Assembly (NCBI RefSeq): GCF_010389155.1
Contig: NC_057767.1
Coordinates: 1,054,001 to 1,118,000, forward strand
DNA length: 64,000 bases
Source: Erigeron canadensis
Lineage: Eukaryota > Streptophyta > Magnoliopsida > Asterales > Asteraceae
Direction of reading: 5' to 3'
The notes under the pieces are model-generated. The model had not been told where the DNA came from. It saw only the letters and a program-made list of their open reading frames with translations, and made no database searches. Numbering within the stretch: the first letter of the stretch is position 1; each line of letters starts with the position of its first letter. The translations under genes and the position numbers were made by a program. Of the stretch, positions 54,008 to 64,000 are shown one piece after another.

Positions 54008-55063
54008 GACTCCCCTTGACATCAGCATTTAGAAGTTTTCATCGATCTTCAAAGTCTTCGCTTGTAATGCATGGAAATAGTAACAGAAATGCCCGATCAA
54101 GCACTCCTTGACTATTGCTGTCAATTCTGACAATCATGAGTTAAAAAATCTGCAATCAACAAATTTTCGTTAACTAATAGTATTATGTCTTCTTTTGGTA
54201 AGACTTGATCTTTATGCGCTGCATACTGATCTTCAAACTGCAAAATCTTTGTACCCTTATGACAATGAACAAATCTAATACTCAGATTGTAATTCTCCCC
54301 CTGAACAGTAACATCCAATTTAAGCTCCAAGCAATATTATCATGCCAAACATCATCACTTCAAAGTAATACAGACATCATTGCCTCCTCATGCAATTCGG
54401 ATATCATCACTCCAGACATTATGCAAAATAACATCGCTCAATATATTTTGATTTTCAAACTTAACCGACATATGATAAAAAAGTTGAATCTCCAACAATC
54501 AACATCGAATTTAATCAGCTCTCACAGCGACCAGAAATTCTGTAACTTGAATTTCAGATATGCAACACTCACAAGATCCATGTCTTCAACCAATAGTGTC
54601 TGACTTTATCTTGTATCTTCATGAATCCACCAATCACCTAAAGTCTTTCATATCAAATCTCCCCCTCAAGGTAAGCATCTCCAAAATACATAGAGAACCA
54701 CTTAATCTGCAACCTCTTCACTAGTCACCGGATTAATCATCTCTACATCATTGGTATTAAATAAAGGTTTGATTTTTAATTACTTGGCTATAAATGATTA
54801 ACTTTATGACAAAAGCTTTTCGACAAAATCTCAAACACATGTTAAGGAAAGATGATAGTCAGTTTACTCGGAGTTTCAATCCTGATCTTCAATCTTCATC
54901 TGATTCATCTGAATCACCTAATCTTTAATCAGGCGCCTTTGATCCAAAAACTAAGTCGGACACATGTCACACAGATTCAAAACCAAAAAGATACCATGAC
55001 TAAACCCCGTCGAAACACCATGATCTTCATTGCTATGAATACCCAAGAATTTTGCATAGATAC

Positions 55064-55355
55064 CTAAACCTTACATCTATATATATAGGCTTAAACATGG
55101 ACCGGACCGGGCCGACGTCTGATCAGTCGACCTCGTGTAGGTCGAGCTCGACCAAGTCAACAAAAGTTTGACTAATTCGAGCTCGTGTAGGTCGAGCTCG
55201 GCCAAGTCAACAAAAGTTTGACCGGGTCAACACGAGTTTGACTGACATGAGTTCAACTTATTACATGTGAAAACTTAACGTTCATTACAAGTACATATTC
55301 AATAGACTCAAGACAAACTTCTATAATGATGTTGTCACTCGGAAATGCACCAACA
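55064..55355 (-). repeat. Partial 5' LTR of the deleted element
   Basis: Matches 53712-54007; includes GGTCGAGCTCGACC near 55128-55141 and a variant near 55189. Confidence 0.85.
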
Positions 55356-55905
55356 CACAACCACAAACATTAGGAGACCTAAAGAATAAAAGAAACCAAG
55401 TACTAGTTAAACAAATGAGCGGTGTGCAGTGTGCACATCCTAAAGCATCTTAGTTAATCACGGTACGACTTTCGTACATCGTTAATATAAAGTACTTTAT
55501 AAGGATCTACGTTATAAGTGTTTTATTAAGTTAAATGGTAATAGGACCTCAAACACTAATGTATCCAATTAAACAGGCTTTTAGGACACCAGTTTAACAT
55601 GATAATAAGACCCCAAACACTCATCGGACCTATTAGATAATTTTCTAGGACCTTAATCTAATAGCATCCTACAAAAAAGGTCCTAAAAACATTTGTTGTA
55701 GTGATATTATCTAGTCAACAGTAAAAATATATATCCCTAGATATATCATTATACTAACCTATATAATGTCCAAAATAAATTGGAGTTTAAAAGATAAAAG
55801 TCATATATCATCTGTCACATATAAAACTATTATCATACAAATGGATGCATAGAATACTTGGCCTTTAAAAGCAAATGCTTCAACCTGATATCTCTTGCTG
55901 CACAA
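55356..55905. other. Upstream region of the receptor kinase, with a CACTA-type MITE end
   Basis: 55520-55703 ends, on the minus strand, in CACTACAACAAATGTTTTTA and contains repeated (A/T)AGGACC and TTAGATTAAG-like words. The remaining 200 bp before the start codon would be the promoter; no clear TATA box was picked. Confidence 0.5.
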
Positions 55906-58900
55906 ATGACAATATTTAGAAGTTTTTATTCTTGTTTGATCCTACAGGTAGCTCTTACCTTGGCAATGGTTTATGCACAGGACGATCAATCAGGTACCTA
56001 GCTAAGAACGATATTCCAAAGCACATGTGTGTATTAACTGCATTATGATCTCAGCATTTCATTTTCTTCTTTGCAGGTTTCATTAGCATAGATTGTGGAA
56101 TGACCCCGGGCTTAAACTACACTGACAAAAGAACAGGATTAAACTATGTTTCAGACGCTGGCTTCATAGACAGTGGAGTAAGTCAAAAAATACTACCTGC
56201 TTATAACTCTGCCGAACTTGATTTGCAGCTCACCACGCTTACAAGTTTTTCTCAAGGCACCAGAAACTGCTACACTCTAAGACCCGAACAAGGGAAGGGT
56301 AATAGATATATGATAAGAGCAAGGTTTACTTATGGGAACTATGACTTGAAAGGTCAGCCCCCGCGATTTGATCTCTACCTTGGATCTGATCATTGGGATA
56401 CCGTTGACTTCAGCATGTCTTTGGCAATGGACTATGAAATTATACATCTCACCTCGTCAGACTACATATATGTGTGCCTTGTAAACATAGGTCTTGGCAT
56501 CCCGTTCATTTCAGCATTAGAGCTAAGGCTTTTGGATAGCACCATGTACGCAGGTCAGCTACAGTCACTGGCCCTCTCCGTACGCACTAATCTTGGTACA
56601 TCTGAAACAGTAAGGTTAGCCCTTCGAAAACCTTAAAGCTCTTAGTTGTAGCATACACTACGTTTGGTTATACATACAGAAGTTTCAAGTGAGTTGACCT
56701 GAATCTAAGTCAACTGAAGTCCTACCTAGGGATGTACGTGCTTTGGTTGAATAGGTTGGCTAAACCAAATTTATTTCTTTTGTAAAACAGAAACTTATAC
56801 CTACGAACACAACCAAATATTTGTATCAATTGTCTTAACTGGATGCTTTGGCTTATATGGCATTTAAATGATTTTTCACTCACATTTTAAGGTTCCTTTA
56901 CTCTAAGTCGATAGAAGTTATATAAAAATATTACAAAAAAGTGTTAAGGGGTTTAAACGACTAAACGAGCGATATTTGGCTTCATGTTTTAACATCAAAA
57001 AGTAACAAGCAAACTTCAACCGGTTGGTTTGGCCAGTTTGAATGTTGATGGAGAAAATCTAAGAAAGATTACTGGTTTATTAGAGATTTTTAAGTTCAAA
57101 TGGACAGTCGGATCCTCAACTAATACCTTATGGACTTAACTCAGTTTTGTTTGTCCAACTTGACTGTTATCTATTGTTTATTCAGGTTCGAAGATGACAA
57201 GTATGATCGAATATGGTATGCACTGGATTCTTCTAAAACCACTAATCTGGTGACTTCTGGTACAGTTTCTTCAGGGCCTTCAACTAAAGAAAAAGTACCA
57301 TCAAGGGTTATGAGCACTGCCATCACAATCGATAACCTTACAGATTACTTATACTATTCATGGGAGGCTACTGACGCCAATACAACGTATTACATGTACA
57401 TTTACCTTGCGGAAATTGAAATACTAAAAAGAAACGAGACCAGGCAGTTCAACATTTATTTGAATGGAGACCACTGGGAAGGGCCAGTTTCTCCACTCGA
57501 TCACATGACAAGCACATTGTACAGCAGCTTTTTTAATTCATCATCGTATACACTTGCAATGAATAAAACCAAAAATTCAACGCTTCCTCCTATTTTAAAT
57601 GCTATAGAGCTTTATACTGCAAGGCAGCTCCTGCAATGGCAAACAGATGACAAGGATGGTAAATATACAATTTACTAGAAGCAGATATCTTTTTATATTA
57701 GGTTTTAATCGACCAAAATTCTGATAGACATAAAAAATGGCAAGATGGTTGGTTGGGTAATGGGCCAAAATAGGTTGCGTTCTAATGGGTCTTTTCTAAC
57801 TACAGGTCAGGTCAGGTAAGGCTGAGTTAACCTGCTAACTCTTTTTTGTCCATCCCGTGTATAATGATTCAAGTGCTTATTCAAAACGAGGTTGTTTGCA
57901 CTAAAAATAGACTTTGGTCAAACTCGAATCTGCTTTCACCCATCTGACCAATTTAACTTGTTCCCCTTTTAGTAATTTTTCTTTAACCGACCCGTTTAAG
58001 ATAACCATCCATAAGTAGATGTGTAGTTGGATCCCATGTCAGCAAAGTGCACATATATCATATTTAAAACGGTCCGTTCGTTTCTCTTGTCTATGTTGTC
58101 AAAATTAGCTGCAGCAATCTGGAGTATTAGGTCCACGTATCGACCAAAAAAAAGTTGGCAAGGAGATCCGTGTGTTCCACAAGCATCTACGTGGGTTGGA
58201 CTTAACTGTAGCTACAATGATAGGATGAATGCTAGGATCATATCCCTGTATGTATTCCGTTCACACTTTACAAGTTCACATCCATAACTTGGTAAATGAG
58301 AAAATTATAACACTGATAACTTCTAAACAAAACTTTAAATATAGAAACCTGTCCTCGAGCGGATTGGATGGAGAGATTGCTGCTAACTTAGCTAATCTCA
58401 CTATGATACAATCATTGTAAGTTTGTCTTAGATGATCAGTTTATGTCGTATAAGATTGTTTACAATGTTAAAAAAAAAAAACATTGTTTACCATACGAAT
58501 CATTATTTCTGTTCATTCTTTTTCAGAGATCTGTCCTACAATAACTTGACAGGAGTTGTGCCAAAGTTTCTTGCGTCTCTAGATTTCTTGCGGATTCTGT
58601 AAGCTTGGGAGTAGATTTTTACGGTTACAATTAAGTTTTATAGTTTTTATATACAGTGGTCTTATATTGTGTCTCTACTTTCTACTTGTAGCAACTTAAC
58701 GGGAAACAATTTCACAAAACCGTTACCAGCAGAGCTCCTAGCAAAGTCAAATGAAGGATTGTTGCTTCTTAGGTTGGATCCTGATTTTTGAACTTATACT
58801 CTGCATAAGCAATTTAGTTGGTCTAAAATTTTATTACATTATCAGTATTGAAGAAATAAGCAATCAAGAAAAAGTTTCTTGTCCCACGGGTTCATGTAAA

Positions 58901-60688
58901 AAGAGTAAGAGCAACAAAGTTGTGATTCCAGTGATAGCAACAGCTACGATAATCTTCGTGATATTAACTGCATTGTCCATCTTGTGGATAATTAAAAGAA
59001 GGAAAAAAGGTTTGGAACAATTTTCTACCTTATCATTGCGTAATCTAGTAAGATTTGTATCGTATTATCTTAAATAATGGTATCATATGATCTAACATAC
59101 GAGCTTATCTGTTTAATGTGAGCTCCGTGTTTGAAGTTATGAATGCAGATCTGGATAGTATAGAAACAAGAAATCGACGCTTCACATTTTCAGAAGTACG
59201 GAGTATTACTAACAGCTTCAATACTGTCATTGGGAACGGAGGTTTTGGAACCGTATTCCATGGATCCATTGGGGATAACCAAGTTGCCGTGAAGATGCTT
59301 TCTGAATCATCAGCTCAAGGTTATAGGGAATTTCAGGCTGAAGTAAGTTTTATTTTTGCATACAGAGCAAATATTTCACTATAGAAAACTAAAAAACTTT
59401 GAGCTACAGGTGCACCTTCTCATGAACATTCATCATAGAAACATAACTTCACTTGTTGGGTACTGCGACGAAGGGAGCCGAAAGGGTATTATCTACGAGT
59501 ATATGGCTAATGGAAACTTGGGAATGCATCTATTTGGTAAACTTTCCATCAAATTCTTTTAAGTAAGTTTCAGCCCATAGTAAAAGCTGAAGTTCAATAA
59601 CTATTACCTCAAACAGATAGAACTTCAGAAATCTTGAGCTGGAGAATGAGGTTACAAATTGGACTTGATGCAGCACAAGGTCAGTAATCAGGTTACTTCA
59701 TATATACAAGCATGTACTCATTATTTTCTTTTGAAAGTTACAACTGCTTTAACATTGCGCGTGTTTTGTATATATAATAGCGCTAGAGTACATGCATCAT
59801 GGTTGCAGACCACCAATAGTCCATAGAGATGTGAAGTGTTCAAACATATTACTAAATGAAAATTTCCAAGCGAAACTAGCAGACTTTGGGCTGTCGAGAG
59901 CTTTTGCAACTGAAGGTGCGACTCATGTGTCAACAGGAATTGCGGGCACTCCTGGGTACCTTGACCCCGAGTAAGTTTTTGGCCGTCCATGTTTTTTCAC
60001 TTACAGAGAGCAATTTCTAAGTTAGTTAAGTTTTTAAATAGAACTTCTACCATGAGCTCCTATTAGCGTGCAAAGAAAAACTCCTTGCTGTCCACGAGTT
60101 AAAAAAGTCGTTGATGACATTTCACAAGAACACAAAGAAGTAACAAACTATCCTACTCCTACTCCTAAACTGACTCGAATCCCTAGGATGAACCTCGGAC
60201 TTCATGAAATGTGTAACTTAAAATTGATACTTCCCGAGGATGTTGGCTATAAGATAATTACATGTTAATAGCGGATCTTCTTGTTTAAATGTAAAAAATG
60301 AATCTTGTATTGCAGGTATTCCACAACAAATAGATTGACAGAGAAAAGTGATGTGTACAGCTTTGGGGTAGTACTCCTAGAGTTGATCACAGGCCGAATG
60401 GCGATATCAGAACAGACGTTCATACTTAACTGGGTCAACTCCATTGTAAGGGAAGGAAGCGTTGAAAATATAATTGATACTGCGTTACAAGGGGAATTTG
60501 ATATAGATACAGCAGGGATGATGCTAACATTAGCGAGGGCTTGCGTTAATAGCGTATCCACCCAAAGGCCAACCATGAATAATGTGGTGATCGATCTAAA
60601 GAACTGTTTGGAAGCCGAGGAAGATTTTCATAACGCCATACCGGATAATATAGATGGAAGCATTTCACTGGTTCCAGATCTTAGATAA
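55906..60688 (+). CDS. Malectin-like LRR receptor kinase (LRR-I type), 13 exons
   Basis: Exons: 55906-55993, 56077-56614, 57186-57658, 58115-58247, 58345-58416, 58527-58598, 58692-58772, 58846-59009, 59149-59342, 59410-59536, 59617-59679, 59781-59970, 60316-60688. All GT-AG junctions agree in phase, giving 855 residues and no stop. Signal peptide about 1-24; malectin-like region about 30-365 (ISIDCGM, WYALDSS, FNIYLNG); WQGDPCVP and two or three leucine-rich repeats coded by 72-bp exons; transmembrane helix about 511-535; kinase with glycine loop 569-574, Lys589, HRD 683-685, DFG 703-705 and GTPGYLDPE. All key kinase residues are present, so it should be active. LRR-I kinases such as Arabidopsis IOS1 sit in the plasma membrane and act in immunity or symbiosis; the ligand here is unknown. 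The exon 4 acceptor could instead be 58108. Confidence 0.93.
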
Positions 60689-62473
60689 GTTTGAACTTTT
60701 TTTTGAATTGTATCCAATGTACATTCTGCACTTTCGAAAACAAACTGGTTGCAGCATGCAGTTTTATTGAAATGATCTCAGTTCCTCGATCCTAAATACA
60801 TTTGCCCATGTTTGAAACAACTCTTGAACTTTTCAACCAAAAATTGTGGTATTGGGGCTAGGGTTCTCCAATATTCTTCTTTTTTTTATGATACTTTATA
60901 TGCTCTTTAACATACAACAAGGGATGAGCAAAACTTCCCGAATACAGAAACCATACCGGTACTAAAATCCCGTACAAAAGACATATATACGGTACCTCTG
61001 TCGGTTAGGTGAAGTTGCCGCATTCCCAATTAATATTTACGGGTGCGGGTAATTGTTTTTATTACCAAAATTTTAATGGAACTTTTTTTTTCTTTCGAAC
61101 ATTCAGTCGGTATGCGATATCAGGGATACCTCATCGTATAATGGTGAAGCCTTGCACGTACCCTAGACAACGAGATGTTGACCATGTACCATTACAAGTA
61201 TTCAGAGGAAAACACCCTAAAACTGGTCATCCCTAAGGATGGAAGTCAACTGGGATGCCTCTAACTAGTCATAAGGTAGAGGATGTTCGTAATAGGACAT
61301 CGTATTTAAATTTGCATTCAAAAGCTTAAATATACACCAACTTAACGTTTGACTTCTCCTATCCGGCCCTCCCAAACAGTGAATCGGCCCCTTTTAATAT
61401 CAAATTCAGGCTCCACCGAATATATAAAGGGTTGGTCTTGTTGGGCCCATGCTAAATGCGAGTTGTCATAATCCAAATAATTAACTTATTTTAACTAAAG
61501 GAGATGATATTAGTACCATCTAATTTGATAGATCTACCATATACATACATTATTTACTTGTACAGTGTGTTGTTTCATTTGTACAGTACGGTAACTTAAT
61601 CATAAACCATGGTACGAATATCAATTCTCTTTAACTAATGGTGAGTAGTGAAGAATTTTTTTTGTTTTATTTAACACAAAGTCTAAGAACTAAAACATCA
61701 AACAATTTTACGAGCATATGAAGTTAAACAATGCATTATAAATTAAAAAAAAAAAAAGTTGTTTCCCAAGAGATTATTTTGAAAACAGTCTCTTTACTTT
61801 CAAGTTAGGGTAAGAGTATTTGCATCTCATCTCTCTCATATTGCACACGTACTTAAGCAAGTTTCTGGTATCATTGTTGTCATTGTTTATGGTCATTCGA
61901 CTGGCTACTCTAGATTGTATAAGAATAAAAAGATTACAAAAAAAATAATAATAAAGAAAGAAATTTAAATGTATGTTAAACAAGAATTCTAGAAGAGCTG
62001 CAAGTTGCAACAATTACATAAATTCCATAAGAATCTATGAAAAATTAACTAGAAATTTACAAAGGGTAAATCAGGTTGTAACTCCATTAGGCCATTTGGG
62101 TTGTAATTTCATATGGTTTGTTGGATTTTGTGTCTAGGGAACAAACATAATAGCCAACTCAGCCCAAACTAATGCTCAAAATTGAACTAATGGGCCGTGA
62201 AAAATATAAAATGATCAATCATATGAAACTATTTCGATTTCCGTTCTATAGATTTTTTGAGTGGTAGTTTTAAAAATCATATAATGAGGTTGTAATATTA
62301 GTATACTACAACTTTTGGTCGTTAAAAAAATACCTTTTTATAATTACTACAATAGTACACGTTTATCATATAATTTGTGAATACCATCTTGTTAGAAAGC
62401 CTTTTTCCTATCTTTAGAAACAAAAGTCAATATACTCACTTTCCTTCAAAATGGTCAACGGTCCTCTAGAAAT

Positions 62474-62516
<43 letters not shown>

Positions 62517-62616
62517 CTTTACATAGAGGTAAGACTATTGATAATTTTCATATAAGGTAAGAGTATCAACATGACAACATCTAATTACATTTCTCATACC
62601 ATGTGAATGAAAGGCA
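60689..62616. other. Intergenic downstream of the receptor kinase
   Basis: No gene. About 60918-61232 may be a decayed hAT-like element (AGGGATGA...TCATCCCT ends, no duplication found). A run of 38 T lies at 62476-62513. Small frames here (61009-61236, 61774-62013) have no known domain. Confidence 0.45.
62476..62513. repeat. Poly-T run of 38 bases
   Basis: An uninterrupted T tract. It might be the tail of a retroposed copy on the minus strand, but no recognisable body adjoins it; replication slippage explains it equally well. Confidence 0.9.
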
Positions 62617-62927
62617 CTAGCACGTTACCCGCGCAATGCGACGATAGTTGTGGCGGCGACGATGTGGTGGTAGATGCGACTATTTGTGGTAGATGAGACG
62701 TCGATTGATGTAGATTATTAATGGGGATATTTTAAAAAATAAAGGATTGATAGTATAACTTAATCATTAATGTTAAGGGGTAGTGTAAGTAAAAATATTT
62801 TAGTACTAAGTAAAAATATTACATATCTTAAGGGTGGTAGATGGAAATATTACATGGAAGGGCATTTTAGACATTTTCCCGTATAACTTTCAACATAGGG
62901 GGTATTTTTTTTAATAGGTAGTATAGA
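62617..62927 (-). mobile_element. Small Helitron, minus orientation
   Basis: On the minus strand it starts TCTATACTACCTATT after a host A, and ends CGCATTGCGCGGGTAACGTG then CTAG before a host T. These are textbook Helitron ends: TC start, near-terminal hairpin, CTRR, A/T target. It is 311 bp and non-coding. CACC-rich text before the hairpin links it to the ends near 49248 and 45672. Confidence 0.85.
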
Positions 62928-64000
62928 TAACGGGCCGGGTAACTATTAAACTCTTGATTATCTTGTTAGAATCATTTTAAATTAATGATGATGGATATGT
63001 AATCGGATTAAATTAATACTATGAATAGTGTACGGGTACCTTCAAATCTTATCATTTTGTCCCTATGCCTTGAGTTACATAAATTTCTCTTTAGTATAAT
63101 CCGAAAATACAATTTAAATACACAAATGCTCTTATTTAAATGCTGTTTTTCAATATATAGTACTTCTTATCTAAGAAAAAAGTCGTACGAGTATATTAAA
63201 AACCTTAATAATGTAGTACTTTAGTTCCTTTACAAGCACGTTTAATTATGGCATTACAATTCCATATATTATTCATATAATGTAACGAAAATAAAAAGTC
63301 AATGCAATCGATCATATGTGGCTATGTTCAATGTTATGAAATATGTCAGCTGTCCATGACATCATATTTCTGTTACATTGTTATACGTAGATCAAACGTT
63401 TGAACCTCTTTATTATGTCATCTTGATAATTTTCATCTTATTTAAGTGTTTAAAGTTAAGAATTTTAAAAAACAAATTTTACAGTTGCGATACAATAATG
63501 ATGAACAAGTTGGCATCGGTTTGTTATATAATCGGTGTTACAAATTGTAACAAACCAAAAAAAAAAAAGTCAAAGTATTTACGTATGGTACATATGCCAA
63601 CTATATATACGATTTGTATAATTGTCAACTTGGAGCAATTATGAAGTGTGTGTATATATTATTTCCATATTGGGAAGCAAAAATGAATAAAAACTAAAAA
63701 GGCAACGGAGGGATCCGGGTCATTTACACAACAGAATATTCTAAAAATAGTAATCAAACATAACTGATTTCCAAACAAATAGCTTTATCAATCATGACAA
63801 TGCCATGACAAATGTCAAATTCCATCATGTGATTTGGATATCAATGATCTTGCTAATTCGATTTAAAAAGTATATATATCTCATTTTATATAGGAATAAA
63901 TCTTATTCGACCGTTACTTGTCTTAATTAGTTCAATGAATAAATTAGAGTCTTTTTCCATTTTTGTTGTTAAAAAAAAATAACCAAAGCTTTCGTTAAGG
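62928..64000. other. Intergenic to the end of the window
   Basis: AT-rich with no gene or mobile element that I can support; the frames at 63021-63224 and 63378-63644 lack recognisable domains. Confidence 0.5.

Larger units (their letters stand above)
53509..55355 (-). mobile_element. Deleted Copia-like element, minus orientation
   Basis: A full LTR (53509-54007) and a partial one (55064-55355) are direct repeats, about 95% alike by eye, each opening TGTTGGTGCATTTCC on the minus strand. The roughly 1-kb interior has purine-rich tracts (AAGGGGAGTC on the minus strand next to the LTR at 54008) but no retrotransposon protein. The 3' part of the 5' LTR, the primer site and the coding region are all missing, which indicates one large internal deletion. 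Reading frames in the interior have no recognised domain. Confidence 0.8.

Noticed and set aside
62476..62513. Tail of a retrocopy (poly-T on plus strand)
   Set aside because: No gene-like or SINE-like body adjoins the run and no flanking duplication was found.
1..64000. CRISPR array or bacterial operon
   Set aside because: The spaced repeats present are LTR tandem repeats without unique spacers, and gene structure is plainly eukaryotic.

Overview
The window is nuclear DNA of a flowering plant, probably a eudicot. It is AT-rich, its genes have spliceosomal GT-AG introns, and it holds plant-only families (DC1 proteins, MOT1 molybdate transporter, malectin-like LRR receptor kinase) together with Athila/Tat, Copia, MULE, hAT, CACTA and Helitron elements. 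Repeat style suggests the daisy family (Asteraceae), but that is inference only.

Most of the 64 kb is mobile DNA. From the left: the 3' end of an LTR retrotransposon (1-1271); a solo LTR with perfect target duplication (3210-5402); a Helitron (6894-7456); a 2.3-kb inverted-repeat block that encloses a small two-exon gene for a secreted cysteine-rich peptide (8089-8452, minus) with a MITE at its promoter; and a 15-kb Athila/Tat-type Gypsy element (9752-25090). The Gypsy element has a truncated 5' LTR, gag, a broken pol, a spliced third ORF, and another solo LTR (20733-23005) nested in its 3' region.

Next come a second Helitron (26676-27472) and an HSP70 pseudogene (27481-34492, minus). The pseudogene is split by a very young Copia element (28526-33711; identical 238-bp LTRs, TSD GCCTC). 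An intact-looking DC1-domain gene follows (35137-37288), then a complete MULE transposon (38364-42703). Its TIRs enclose two convergent genes: a FAR1/MULE transposase and a protein resembling the plant Ptta/En/Spm transposase family.

The right third holds an intact MOT1-type molybdate transporter gene (43385-44770, minus), an hAT-like MITE, a SINE with a 16-bp target duplication, a reverse-strand solo LTR (50729-53505), a deleted Copia element (53509-55355), an intact 13-exon malectin-like LRR receptor kinase gene (55906-60688) and a third small Helitron (62617-62927).

The genes that look functional are the DC1 protein, MOT1, the receptor kinase and possibly the cysteine-rich peptide. They do not form one pathway. 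The points most worth following are the two-gene MULE, the short palindromes shared in form by several unrelated element families, the spliced third ORF of the Gypsy element, and the peptide gene inside the inverted repeat.
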